From positions 15,448 to 39,383 of the forward strand of contig DBXF01000061.1 in the NCBI GenBank assembly GCA_002309295.1: a DNA stretch of 23,936 nt. The letters are read 5' to 3'. Shown here piece by piece: positions 16,326 to 23,936 of this stretch. A program made the translations under genes and the position numbers. The notes under the pieces are model-generated. The model was not told where the DNA came from. It searched no databases and saw only the letters and a list, made by a program, of their open reading frames with translations. Every line of letters begins with the position of its first letter. Position 1 is the first letter of the stretch. The stretch comes from Bacteroidales bacterium UBA1219. Lineage in GTDB: Bacteria > Bacteroidota > Bacteroidia > Bacteroidales > P3.

Positions 16326-17990
16326 ATGGGTGCTACAAATTGCCCGGAGACCCCGCGGCAGAAAATGATAGGAATGATGTACCTGGTGTACCTGGCACTT
16401 CTGGCACTGAACGTTTCGGCAATGTTGCTGAACAGTTTCGTGACAGTGTCCGACACCATGGACGCGTCCAACGCCAATATACAGACTAAAGTGGCTGACA
16501 CATACAATAAATTTGAACAATTTGCCCTCACCAACCCCGACAAAGTCGGCGAATACTACGAAGTAGCAAAAGAAGTCAGGACTTATTCCGACGACCTGCG
16601 CACTTTTGTTGACAGCATGAAATACGATTTTATAGGCCAGCTGGAGAAAAAAGCCAGTGTTGATACCGGTACAGGCGAAAAGGTTACAATAGACCTGATG
16701 TCCGGCGACAGGGTTGATGTTCAAGTGGTTGAAAGAATCGTTAGAAAAGCCGGTGTGGGCTGGATGCTTCAGTCCAGTGCCGACGCTGCTGCACAGAACC
16801 ACTTCTTGGGTGGTGGCGAATTCAATCCTAGCAACGAAGAATTGCGTGCTGTGATTATCCGCAAAAAAATCGAAGAATACAAGGCAAAAGTTACCGAGGC
16901 CGTGAAAAAAGCAGGCATCGACTCGGTTGACTTCCCCGGCTTGGAAGTGGAAGGCGAGGAATTTACCCTCAACGTTCACGGCAAAAACCAGAAAGGCTGC
17001 TGGGAACGTCACACTTTCGAAAGCAACATCCCCATTGCCGATATCATTCTGCTTACCAGAATAACATCGGATGTGATGAATGCCGAGTTTGATATAGCCA
17101 ACAACCTTTACAAAGCTGTAAATGCCGACGACTTCAAATTCGATAAGGTTGCAGCAAGGGTTATACCCAAGTCCACTTATATTATGCAGGGCTCGCAGTT
17201 CGAGGCCGACATCTTTGTTGCCGCCTACGACTCCAAAGCTCAGCTGAAAGCCGAAGTTAACGGCGCCAAACTCGTCAGCACCGACACCAATGGCTCCATT
17301 ACTTGGAAAACTGGTTCTGGTGGCGAAGGCGTTCACAAATATCAAGGTAACGTTTACGTTAAGGCTGCCAACGGCGAAGATGTGGCTTATCCGTTCAGCG
17401 GTGAATACACTGTGGGTAAACCCGCCGCTGTGGTTTCGCTGACAAACATGAACATTTTGTACGTGGGAGTTGAAAACCCCGTTTCGATTTCGGTTCCCGG
17501 TATTCCTGCTAAGGATATATCTGCAACAATTTCCAGCGGTACTATTGCCTCCGTGGGCGGTGGTAACTATACTGTGAAACTGTCGAAACTCGAACGTGAG
17601 GTAACTATCAACGTTTCCGCAAAAATCGACAACAGAGTCCAGAGAATGGGCGAGTTTAAATACAAAACGAGAAAGATACCTTCGCCGGTGCTCAAAGTTG
17701 GTAACTTGTCGAGCAAGAAAGTTACTAAAGAAGAGCTCTCCAACGCAGGTAAGATTAGGGCTACTTTCCCGGAAGATTTTGTGTTCAAAGTTCCGCCACT
17801 GAACGTGAAAGGTTATACCATCTCGGTTGGTGCCAACGACAAGCCTATTTCGGGCAACACAATCAATCCTGAGGCTCAGTCCATAATCAAACAGGCCAGA
17901 AAAGGCCAGCGTGTGATGATCACCGATGTGGAAGTGAGACTTCCCGACGGTCGTAGCGAAACCCTTGAGACTGCTTTCCGTATAAAATAA
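16326..17990 (+). CDS. gldM: T9SS motor and periplasmic shaft protein GldM/PorM
   Basis: GldM has one transmembrane helix packed in the GldL pentamer and four periplasmic domains that reach the GldK/GldN ring, transmitting motor movement. The 554 residues are close to the usual length (about 510-520) but slightly long. TPRQKMIGMMYLVYLALLALNVS at 9-31 is the cytoplasmic tip and helix; no stretch of it departs from the family until S31-A32-M33, where F. johnsoniae GldM carries Glu31 (aligned to Met33 here). The conserved arginine (R9 there) is Arg11. The periplasmic part starts as a helical domain (16460-17100 region) followed by beta domains, ending with PPLNVKGYTISVGAND and TDVEVRLPDGRSETLETAFRIK. 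The gap from gldL is 57 nt and the gap to gldN is 49 nt. Confidence 0.95.
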   Translation: MGATNCPETPRQKMIGMMYLVYLALLALNVSAMLLNSFVTVSDTMDASNANIQTKVADTYNKFEQFALTNPDKVGEYYEVAKEVRTYSDDLRTFVDSMKYDFIGQLEKKASVDTGTGEKVTIDLMSGDRVDVQVVERIVRKAGVGWMLQSSADAAAQNHFLGGGEFNPSNEELRAVIIRKKIEEYKAKVTEAVKKAGIDSVDFPGLEVEGEEFTLNVHGKNQKGCWERHTFESNIPIADIILLTRITSDVMNAEFDIANNLYKAVNADDFKFDKVAARVIPKSTYIMQGSQFEADIFVAAYDSKAQLKAEVNGAKLVSTDTNGSITWKTGSGGEGVHKYQGNVYVKAANGEDVAYPFSGEYTVGKPAAVVSLTNMNILYVGVENPVSISVPGIPAKDISATISSGTIASVGGGNYTVKLSKLEREVTINVSAKIDNRVQRMGEFKYKTRKIPSPVLKVGNLSSKKVTKEELSNAGKIRATFPEDFVFKVPPLNVKGYTISVGANDKPISGNTINPEAQSIIKQARKGQRVMITDVEVRLPDGRSETLETAFRIK

Positions 17991-18010
17991 AAATAAGAAG
18001 ATTATTAACC

Positions 18011-18024
18011 ATAGGGAAACCTAT
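18011..18024 (+). other. Small GAAA-tetraloop hairpin between gldM and gldN
   Basis: ATAGG and CCTAT form a 5-bp stem closed by a GAAA loop, a GNRA-type tetraloop. It starts 20 nt after the gldM stop and ends 15 nt before the gldN ATG. No T tract follows, so it is not a terminator. It could affect mRNA processing or gldN translation, or be chance. Confidence 0.4.
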
Positions 18025-18039
18025 CAAATACTGACAGAG

Positions 18040-18975
18040 ATGAAAAAAATAGCTTTATGTTTCGGAATAAGCCTTTTATCGATAATGGGTTTATCGGTGA
18101 ATGCGCAAAATGTGGTTACAGCCCCTACCGAAGAAGAGAACAATTTCGCTAATTTCTACGAGGCTACCACAAACACAGGCCGCAAAGCTGTTGAATTTGC
18201 TTTTGTGCGCGAAGCCGACGTTGCATGGGAATGCGTTATCTGGAGGATAATCAATTTCAGAGAGAAATTCAACGAATTTTTCTACTATCCCACTAAAGAG
18301 CAGGCCGACGCTAACGACGCTCAAGGCAGAAAGAACCTTGCCATGACTATTTTGGAAGCCGTGGAAAGAGGCGATATTCAATGTTACGAAAGTGAAGATT
18401 TCAAAATTCCTATCGACTATAACGCAATGCGCGCCAAAGGTGCCTCTATACGTCGTGACCGTATCACCATCTATTGGACTGATCCGGAAACCGGTGAGGA
18501 GACTGACGAAGTACAGGAAGAACGCGACACCAATGTCGCCGTTGAAATCAGCGAGGACAACATCACCCAAATCAAGCTGAAAGAATATTGGTATCTCAAC
18601 AAACAGGATGCCCGTCAGAATGTACGTATTATCGGCCTCAGCCTGATGTATCCGAAGCCCCTGCGTACCACTGCCGACGATGACGAAGGCGAGAGTGCTT
18701 TCCAACTCGTTGACATGGGTTGGATACCCATGAACGACATGCGCGTGCGCAACGTGCTTGTGAAACAGCGTGCATACGACGATTACAACGAGGTTACAGA
18801 ACGTTCGTACGACGACATCTTCATCTCGCGCTATTTCAGCAGCTATGTTGTAAGAGAGTCGAACCGCTACAACCGCTCTATCAGCGACTACCTCACAGGC
18901 GAGGACGCTCTTCTTGCCAGCGAGGAAATAGAAAGTCGCATATTCAATCTGGAAATTGATATGTGGGAGTACTAA
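18040..18975 (+). CDS. gldN: T9SS ring protein GldN/PorN
   Basis: GldN associates with the GldK lipoprotein ring in the periplasm. The 311-residue product has a Sec signal peptide ending GLSVNA-Q. Family segments include READVAWECVIWRIINFREKFNEFFYYP, ILEAVERGDIQCYESEDF, IKLKEYWYLNKQDARQNVRIIGLSLMYP, MGWIPMNDMRVRNVL and DIFISRYFSSYVVRESNRYNRS. The length and last-in-operon position match PorN/GldN. A run of acidic residues (ETGEETDEVQEERD) lies mid-protein, probably a surface loop. The stop at 18975 is followed 28 nt later by a strong terminator that closes the operon. Confidence 0.95.
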   Translation: MKKIALCFGISLLSIMGLSVNAQNVVTAPTEEENNFANFYEATTNTGRKAVEFAFVREADVAWECVIWRIINFREKFNEFFYYPTKEQADANDAQGRKNLAMTILEAVERGDIQCYESEDFKIPIDYNAMRAKGASIRRDRITIYWTDPETGEETDEVQEERDTNVAVEISEDNITQIKLKEYWYLNKQDARQNVRIIGLSLMYPKPLRTTADDDEGESAFQLVDMGWIPMNDMRVRNVLVKQRAYDDYNEVTERSYDDIFISRYFSSYVVRESNRYNRSISDYLTGEDALLASEEIESRIFNLEIDMWEY

Positions 18976-19003
18976 TCGATATTTGTTGATTTTTTATGGT
19001 TAT

Positions 19004-19038
19004 AAAACGGAACAAAGAGACTTTGTTCCGTTTTTTTT
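19004..19038 (+). terminator. Rho-independent terminator of the porP-gldKLMN operon
   Basis: AAAACGGAACAAAG (19004-19017) pairs perfectly over 14 bp with CTTTGTTCCGTTTT (19021-19034) around an AGA loop, followed by T's to 19038. Only 15 nt separate it from the flavin reductase ATG at 19054. Confidence 0.92.
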
Positions 19039-19053
19039 AAATGTGAGATACAG

Positions 19054-19629
19054 ATGAAAGAATCATTCAAACCGGGCACGTTGCTTTACCCGCTGCCGGT
19101 GGTGATGGTAAGCTGCGGCACTATGGATGGTGAGAAGAACATCATCACTGTGGCTTGGACGGGCACCATCAACTCCGACCCGCCGATGTGCTATATTTCG
19201 GTGCGCAAGTCGCGGCACTCGCACGCCATTATCTCGCAGACTAAGGAGTTTGTGATAAACCTCGTTACCGAAGATCTGGCTTTCGCCACCGACTGGTGCG
19301 GGGTGCGTTCGGGCAAGGACTACGACAAGTTCAAAGAGATGAAACTGACTCCCGTGGCAGGACAGGTGGTTAAAGCTCCGCTGATAGAGGAATCACCTCT
19401 GAGTTTGGAGTGCAAAGTGGTGGATGTGAAAGAGTTGGGCAGTCACGACATGTTTATTGCCGAGGTGGTGGCCGTAGATGCCGAGAGCAGTCTGATAGAC
19501 CGCAGCACGGGTCAGTTCCAGTTGAACCACGCCCATCCGGTGGCCTATTCGCACGGGAAATATTTCAAACTTGGCGAGAAATTGGGCTCTTTCGGGTATT
19601 CGGTAAACAAAAAAACGAGAAAAAAGTAG
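19054..19629 (+). CDS. Flavin reductase family protein (FMN-binding split barrel)
   Basis: The 191-residue product fits the flavin reductase-like domain (RutF/HpaC-like superfamily). It opens with FKPGTLLYPLPVVMVSCG, then NIITVAWTGTINSDPPMCYISVRKSRHSHAII, which matches the FMN-binding core, and continues with EFVINLVTEDLAFATDWCG and a C-terminal HPVAYSHGKYFKLGEKLGSFGYSV. Members bind FMN and use NAD(P)H, or act as flavoredoxin-like electron carriers; this branch, lacking an adjacent monooxygenase, could be either. It is cytoplasmic with no signal peptide. The ATG at 19054 lies 15 nt after the gldN terminator, and a clear promoter for yebC lies downstream, so this gene may be its own unit or depend on readthrough from the gld operon. 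Confidence 0.9.
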   Translation: MKESFKPGTLLYPLPVVMVSCGTMDGEKNIITVAWTGTINSDPPMCYISVRKSRHSHAIISQTKEFVINLVTEDLAFATDWCGVRSGKDYDKFKEMKLTPVAGQVVKAPLIEESPLSLECKVVDVKELGSHDMFIAEVVAVDAESSLIDRSTGQFQLNHAHPVAYSHGKYFKLGEKLGSFGYSVNKKTRKK

Positions 19630-19637
19630 GGCAGAAG

Positions 19638-19668
19638 TTGGAAAATTGGAGATTTTTTGCTATTTTTG
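19638..19668 (+). promoter_or_regulatory. Putative yebC promoter
   Basis: TTGG at 19638-19641 and TATTTTTG at 19661-19668 match the -33 and -7 elements with 23 bp start to start, the same spacing as the promoter at 8897-8927. Transcription would start near 19675, leaving about 80 nt of A/T-rich leader before the ATG at 19755. Confidence 0.65.
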
Positions 19669-19754
19669 AACTTTGTTTCGCAACGTTGTTGTTGAAATAA
19701 AATTTTGTAAAACAGATAATTAAATAAAGTATAAACATAAAAAAGTATTGATAT

Positions 19755-20495
19755 ATGTCAGGTCATAATAAGTGGTCGAAGATAAAGAGACAAAAAGGAG
19801 CTACCGACGCAAAGCGTTCGAAAGCGTTTTCGAGAATTTTGAAAGAAGTAACAGTGGCTGTTAAGGAAAGCGGTCCCGACCCCGACGGCAACCCCCGTCT
19901 GCGTCTGCTTATGCAGAACGCCAAAGGTGTGAACATGCCCAAGGATACGCTGATGCGTGCCATCACCAAGGCCAGCGACAAGGACTCCGCAGCGTTGCAG
20001 GAACTCACTTTCGAGTGCTACGCCCCCCACGGCATCGCTATCTTTATCGAATGCCTGACGGACAACAATATGCGTTCGGTTGCTAACGTGCGTTCTATTA
20101 TGAACAAATTCGGCGGCACCCTCGGCACCAACGGCTCGCTGGGTTTCATTTTCGACCGCAAGGGCGTGTTCCAGATTAAACGTTCGGCCATTTCGATGGA
20201 TTTGGACGAGCTCGAGATGGAGCTTATCGACGCCGGTTTGGAAGAGATGGAGAGCGACGAAGAATACATCACCCTCTACACCGCTATGGAAGACTTCGGT
20301 GCCATGGTTAAGAAACTGGAAGATATGAAGATAGAGGTGGAGAGCGCCGAACTGCAGCGTATTCCCAACACTACCAAGACTATCGACGAGGAATCGATGC
20401 GCAAGGTGCTGAAAATTGTCGACCTTCTGGAAGAGGACGACGATGTGCAGGCCGTTTACCACGATATGGAAATCCCCGAAGATTTTGAAGAATAA
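19755..20495 (+). CDS. yebC: YebC/PmpR family protein
   Basis: The 246-residue product has the invariant YebC N-terminus SGHNKWSKIKRQKGATDAKR, then FSRILKEVTVAVKESGPDPDGNPRLR, NMPKDTLMRAI and YAPHGIAIFIECLTDN, the full-length three-domain layout. Members bind DNA and are annotated as transcriptional regulators (PmpR). Recent work on some homologues indicates a role in translation, relieving ribosome stalling at polyproline-type sequences; which activity applies here cannot be told. It is cytoplasmic. Its own promoter is just upstream, and a hairpin terminator lies 15 nt after the stop, so it looks monocistronic. Confidence 0.95.
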   Translation: MSGHNKWSKIKRQKGATDAKRSKAFSRILKEVTVAVKESGPDPDGNPRLRLLMQNAKGVNMPKDTLMRAITKASDKDSAALQELTFECYAPHGIAIFIECLTDNNMRSVANVRSIMNKFGGTLGTNGSLGFIFDRKGVFQIKRSAISMDLDELEMELIDAGLEEMESDEEYITLYTAMEDFGAMVKKLEDMKIEVESAELQRIPNTTKTIDEESMRKVLKIVDLLEEDDDVQAVYHDMEIPEDFEE

Positions 20496-20510
20496 TATTT
20501 GTTATTTTGT

Positions 20511-20549
20511 AGGACAGTAGATTGCCTCCGGCGACCTACTGTCTTTTTT
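20511..20549 (+). terminator. Rho-independent terminator after yebC
   Basis: AGGACAGTAG (20511-20520) pairs with CTACTGTCTT (20536-20545; one G-T wobble), with GCC-GGC continuing the inner stem around a TCC loop, and six T's ending at 20549. The rsmI ATG follows after only 10 nt, at 20560. Confidence 0.85.
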
Positions 20550-20559
20550 ATATTGCTTT

Positions 20560-21237
20560 ATGGCTGACCCTAAACTGTATTTTGTGCCCACTCCGGTGGG
20601 AAACCTCTCGGACATGACATTCCGCGCCGTGGAGGTGCTTAAGAGTGTGGACCTGATTCTGGCCGAGGACACGCGTACCTCCAAGACATTGCTACAGCAC
20701 TACGGCATTGACACTCCCATGCAGTCGAACCACAAGTTTAACGAGCACCAGAAAGTGGGGCAGGTGATGGATATGCTGCGCAGCGGCCGCACTATCGCCG
20801 TTATTACCGACGCGGGCACCCCCGGCATCTCCGACCCCGGTTTCCTGCTGGCCCGCGAGTGCGCCAAGGAGGAGATCGAGATTGAGACGTTGCCCGGAGC
20901 CACGGCTTTTGTGCCTGCTCTGGTGAACTCGGGACTGCCGTGCGACAAGTTCTTTTTCGAGGGGTTTCTGCCGCAGAAGAAAGGCCGTCAGACGCGGCTT
21001 AACGAGCTCAAGGAGTGTCCTTACACTGTTGTCTTGTACGAATCGCCGTTCCGTTTGGTGAAGATGCTGGAACAGCTTTGCGAGTTCTTTGGCGGTGAGC
21101 GCAGGGCATCGGTGTCGCGGGAGATAAGCAAGGTTTACGAGGAGACGCGGCGTGGCACGCTGGCAGAGCTGGCGCAGTCGTTTGCCGAGACGGGCGTAAA
21201 GGGCGAGATTGTGATTGTGGTGGCAGGGAAGGAGTGA
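20560..21237 (+). CDS. rsmI: 16S rRNA (cytidine1402-2'-O)-methyltransferase
   Basis: RsmI transfers a methyl group from S-adenosylmethionine to the 2'-O of C1402 in the decoding centre of 16S rRNA. The 225-residue product has the tetrapyrrole-methylase fold: LYFVPTPVGNLSDMTFRAVEVL at the start, LILAEDTRTSKTLLQHYGI, ITDAGTPGISDPGFLL, then LPGATAFVPALVNSGLPCDKFFFEGFLPQKKG, which are the usual RsmI signatures. It is shorter than the ~286-residue E. coli protein, lacking the C-terminal extension; the region after VSREISKVYEET ends with VKGEIVIVVAGKE, which is complete for a short form. The start follows a terminator by 10 nt, so its promoter is not obvious. It converges on the M16 peptidase gene. 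Confidence 0.95.
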   Translation: MADPKLYFVPTPVGNLSDMTFRAVEVLKSVDLILAEDTRTSKTLLQHYGIDTPMQSNHKFNEHQKVGQVMDMLRSGRTIAVITDAGTPGISDPGFLLARECAKEEIEIETLPGATAFVPALVNSGLPCDKFFFEGFLPQKKGRQTRLNELKECPYTVVLYESPFRLVKMLEQLCEFFGGERRASVSREISKVYEETRRGTLAELAQSFAETGVKGEIVIVVAGKE

Positions 21238-21262
21238 AGGACGTGAAGGTGTGAAGATAAAC

Positions 21263-21295
21263 AAAAACAGGCGGCTTTGCGGGCCGCCTGTTTTT
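21263..21295. terminator. Bidirectional terminator between rsmI and the M16 peptidase
   Basis: AAAAACAGGCGGC (21263-21275) pairs perfectly over 13 bp with GCCGCCTGTTTTT (21283-21295) around a 7-nt loop. T's on the right and A's on the left let it stop transcription from both rsmI (+) and the convergent M16 gene (-), whose stop is at 21315. Confidence 0.88.
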
Positions 21296-21314
21296 TGAGT
21301 AAGTGTTGAGTATA

Positions 21315-23936
21315 TTATTTGGCTTCGTCTTCCACTTTCTCGGGTTTGAGGGTTACGCTAACGTAGTTGTTGAGGTTGATGAATTTGTTGGCGAGGTTTT
21401 TGATGTCCTCGGGGGTAACTTTCTTCACCATAGCGTTGTAGTCGGTGATGTATTCATCGCGGCTTTCGCCGTAGATGTAGCTGCCTTTGATCTGGCCCAG
21501 CCAGTAGCTGTTGTTCTGAACGCCTTTGTCGTGTTGAACAATCATCTGTTCCTGAACTTTGCCGAGGGTCTTGGCATCGGGACCTTTCTTCATATACTGT
21601 TTGAGTATGTTGATGCAGTCTTTCTCGATTTTCTGAGCTTTTTCGGGGTCGCACTGGATGAAGTACTGCCAAACCACTGTGCCGTCGCCGGTGATGGAGG
21701 GGCTGCAGCTGACGTTGGCGCTGGGGCTGTAGGCGTCGCCGTTTTTCTCGCGAATGATTTCGAGGGTGGTGATGGCCAGAGCGTCGCTGAATTCCTGGAT
21801 GGCGATACGGGTCTGGAGGTCGAGTTCGCTGTTGTCAACTTCCATCTGGCCCGACAGGAGGAGCATGCCTTGTCTTTCGAAACCTTTGACGGCTTCGGAG
21901 TGCACGATGCCTTTGGCAAACTCGTTTTTACGGTCGATGGCGTAGTTTTTGGTAACGGCGGGGATAGTGGGCAGGTGGTTGAGGTAGTTGGCAATCATGG
22001 CCACGGCGCTGTCGCTTACATTACCCACGAAGAAGAACACTTGGTTGTTGGCGTAGGCGAAACGTTCTTTGTAGATTTGGTACATGCGGTCGAGGTCGAG
22101 GCTGCGCACCTGCTCCTCGGTGGGGTAGGGCATTATGCGCTTGCTGTTGGGATAAGCGGTTTTGATGTATTTGTCGATAAACACTACCTGCGGGTTTTCG
22201 CGGACGAATTTCAAGGCTTGCAAAGTGTTCTCTATTTCGCGGTCGTAGGCCTCTTTGTCCTTGCGGGGAGCGGTGTAGTAGAGGTTGATGAGCTGCAGTG
22301 TGGTTTCAAGGTCCTTGGGCGAGCAGTTGCCGTTGAAGCCTTGGGTTACGCCGTCGATGCTGGGGCTGATGCTGAGGTTCATGCCTTTCAGTTTTTTGCT
22401 CAGCTGGGTGGAGCTGAAATCGGCTATACCGCCGGCGTCGATGAAGTCGTCGGCATTGTCGGCTTGGAAGTAGTCGGCGTCGCCGTAGAGTGAGGTGCCG
22501 CCGAGGGAGTAGGAGCTGATGAGTATTTCGTCGGCTTTGAGTTCGGTTTTCTTAACCACGAAACGCACGCCGTTGGGGCAGGTGTACTCGGTGTAGCCGA
22601 GGGTGCTGTTGCTGGCGGTCTGTATCGGGGTGACGGTGGCTACGGTCTCGTTGAAGAGAGGTTCGCTGTTGAAGTTGTCAACCCAAGGCTCGGTCTTGAT
22701 GTTCTTGTAGTTTTTCAGGATGTCGATAACTTCCTTCTCGGTGGGAACGCCAACATCTTTCTTGTCGGGAGCGGTGAGGTAGTAAACGATGTTCTCTTCG
22801 GTAATCCAGCTCTTTATGAGGGCGTTGCATTCTTCGAGGGTGACTTCGGGAACAAACTCCTTGGCATAACGGAATTCCTGACGGATGCCGGGGCAGGGGT
22901 CGTTGTCGAGGTAGTGGTTGGTGTATTCGTCGGCGAAGGAGTTGGTCTGGGTTTTGTTCTCCTCCTTGGCCATCTTGGTGTAGCGGGAGATGAGCTCTTC
23001 TTTCTGACGTTCGAGTTCGACTTCGAGGAAACCGTGGTCTTCGATCTGTTTCATCACTTTCAGGAGCAGTTCGGTGGTCTCGATGATACGACCGTCCTTG
23101 GGCATGGCGCCGGCTTCGAACACGTCAATCTCACGTCCGAGGAATCCGCTGTAGCCGCCGTTGGCCATCATCATGGGAGCGGTGGGTTTGTTGGTGATTT
23201 CGCTGAAACGCTCGTTGATCATCATTCCGATAAGGTTGCGTACCAGCATTGTGCGGTAAGCGCCAACAGTGCCTTTGGGACCTTTTTTGTGTTTCCAGAA
23301 TATTTCGAGGGTGGTGCTGGTGGCCTCCTTGTCGGTGGCAATAGCGATAAGGGGTTCTTTGTTGTCGGGGATTTCGTAGCTCTTGCGGGGCAGTTTGGGT
23401 TCTTTGCCGAGGAATTTATGGCTGCTGAACACGTCTTTCACCTTCTGTTCCATGGCTTTGTCGCCCTTGAGGCCGTTGTATTCGAAGTTGTCCATATCGC
23501 CAACGATGACGATGGCCTGCAGGTCGGGACGGTACCAGTCGTTGAAGAAATCGACGATGCTCTGGCGTTTGAAGTTCATGATGACTTCCTCTTTTCCGAT
23601 GGGCAGACGTTCGGCATAGAGGGAGCCTTTCAGCATGATGGGCCAAGTTTTCTTGCGGAGACGGTCGCCGTGGCCTACGCCGCCGCGCCACTCTTCGTGG
23701 ATAACGCCGCGTTCGCTTTCAATCTCCTTCTCGTCGAAGAGGATGTTGCCGGCCCAGCCGTCGAGGATTTCGATACCCATTTTCACCATTTCGGGGTTGT
23801 CGGCGGGCATGTTCACGTAGTACACCGTCTGGTCGAACGAGGTGTAGGCGTTGATGTCGCGGCCGAATTCCACACCGTTTTCCTGCAGTTTCTGGATCAT
23901 GGTGTTGTGTGGATAACCCTTGATGCCGTTGAAGGC
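21315..23936 (-). CDS. M16 family zinc metallopeptidase, large two-domain form (N-terminus cut by right edge)
   Basis: The minus-strand frame is open from the right edge to the stop at 21315, 873 residues. The first residues in view, AFNGIKGYPHNTMIQKLQ, are the sequence that directly follows the H-x-x-E-H zinc motif in M16 proteases, so that motif lies just off the window; the first Met here is not the start. The following NAYTSFDQTVYYVNMP and the ERGVIHEEWR segment, which carries the third zinc-ligand glutamate region, indicate an active N-terminal domain. The rest has two further M16 C-type domains, the usual ~940-residue PqqL/insulinase-like layout of Bacteroidota. The C-terminus is KFINLNNYVSVTLKPEK plus a short tail. 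A signal peptide is expected but not visible. It would degrade peptides in the periplasm or outside; the substrate is unknown. Confidence 0.92.
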   Translation of the reverse strand, partial: AFNGIKGYPHNTMIQKLQENGVEFGRDINAYTSFDQTVYYVNMPADNPEMVKMGIEILDGWAGNILFDEKEIESERGVIHEEWRGGVGHGDRLRKKTWPIMLKGSLYAERLPIGKEEVIMNFKRQSIVDFFNDWYRPDLQAIVIVGDMDNFEYNGLKGDKAMEQKVKDVFSSHKFLGKEPKLPRKSYEIPDNKEPLIAIATDKEATSTTLEIFWKHKKGPKGTVGAYRTMLVRNLIGMMINERFSEITNKPTAPMMMANGGYSGFLGREIDVFEAGAMPKDGRIIETTELLLKVMKQIEDHGFLEVELERQKEELISRYTKMAKEENKTQTNSFADEYTNHYLDNDPCPGIRQEFRYAKEFVPEVTLEECNALIKSWITEENIVYYLTAPDKKDVGVPTEKEVIDILKNYKNIKTEPWVDNFNSEPLFNETVATVTPIQTASNSTLGYTEYTCPNGVRFVVKKTELKADEILISSYSLGGTSLYGDADYFQADNADDFIDAGGIADFSSTQLSKKLKGMNLSISPSIDGVTQGFNGNCSPKDLETTLQLINLYYTAPRKDKEAYDREIENTLQALKFVRENPQVVFIDKYIKTAYPNSKRIMPYPTEEQVRSLDLDRMYQIYKERFAYANNQVFFFVGNVSDSAVAMIANYLNHLPTIPAVTKNYAIDRKNEFAKGIVHSEAVKGFERQGMLLLSGQMEVDNSELDLQTRIAIQEFSDALAITTLEIIREKNGDAYSPSANVSCSPSITGDGTVVWQYFIQCDPEKAQKIEKDCINILKQYMKKGPDAKTLGKVQEQMIVQHDKGVQNNSYWLGQIKGSYIYGESRDEYITDYNAMVKKVTPEDIKNLANKFINLNNYVSVTLKPEKVEDEAK

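Noticed and set aside
21303..22493. Long plus-strand open frame (396 codons) opposite the M16 peptidase, and similar long antisense frames at 10650-11654 (-) and 7856-8950 (-)
   Set aside because: They lie wholly or mostly opposite well-recognised genes (M16, pta, rnz), have Val/Gly/Phe-rich compositions expected from the antisense of this codon usage, and show no known family motif.
1..23936. tRNA, rRNA, CRISPR array, insertion sequence or prophage
   Set aside because: No repeat-spacer pattern, tRNA-like fold, rRNA segment, transposase or phage gene was seen, and recognised genes occupy nearly all of the window.

Overview
This window looks like a chromosomal segment of a Bacteroidota species, most likely order Bacteroidales. 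The sequence signs are a complete type IX secretion system (T9SS) core cluster in the order porP-gldK-gldL-gldM-gldN, two secreted proteins ending in T9SS type A sorting domains, exact matches to the Bacteroidota -7 promoter box TAnnTTTG, and A/T-rich leaders without clear Shine-Dalgarno sequences. Genus and species cannot be told from the sequence alone. No gliding-specific gene (gldA/B/D/F/G/H/J, sprB) is in the window, so gliding cannot be inferred.

Layout: (1) 1-521, minus strand: the N-terminal part of a MoxR-type AAA+ ATPase, cut by the left edge. (2) 790-3819: a 1009-residue secreted beta-propeller-like protein with a T9SS C-terminal domain, followed by a strong terminator. (3) 3893-8758: a tight run of tyrS, a sodium:solute symporter, a DUF4831-like lipoprotein and RNase Z. 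(4) 8952-11639: a T9SS-exported serine endopeptidase of the lysyl endopeptidase (Achromobacter protease I) type, then phosphate acetyltransferase 12 nt downstream, then a terminator. (5) 11711-12511: an exported RlpA-like double-psi beta-barrel protein with an unrecognised C-terminal region. (6) 12694-18975: the porP-gldKLMN operon, bounded by a promoter at 12588 and a perfect 14-bp terminator stem at 19004. (7) 19054-21237: a flavin reductase family protein, a YebC/PmpR family protein and RsmI. (8) 21315-23936, minus strand: a large M16 metallopeptidase cut by the right edge just downstream of where its zinc motif should be.

How it fits together: GldL and GldM form the proton-powered inner-membrane motor. 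GldM spans the periplasm to the GldK/GldN ring under the outer membrane, and PorP is an outer-membrane barrel partner. The beta-propeller protein and the endopeptidase carry the signal peptide plus C-terminal sorting domain that this machine recognises, so machinery and at least two likely clients sit within 18 kb. The other genes are housekeeping (tyrS, rnz, rsmI, yebC, pta) or general envelope functions.

I see no phage, insertion sequence, CRISPR array, rRNA or tRNA, and no intergenic gap longer than 300 bases. I do not see a wholly new system. The most interesting signals are the loss of the acidic transmembrane residue in GldM, a tandem-repeat and glycine-rich insertion in the GldL linker, four terminator-like hairpins lying 10-21 nt upstream of the next start codon, and substitutions in the endopeptidase pocket.
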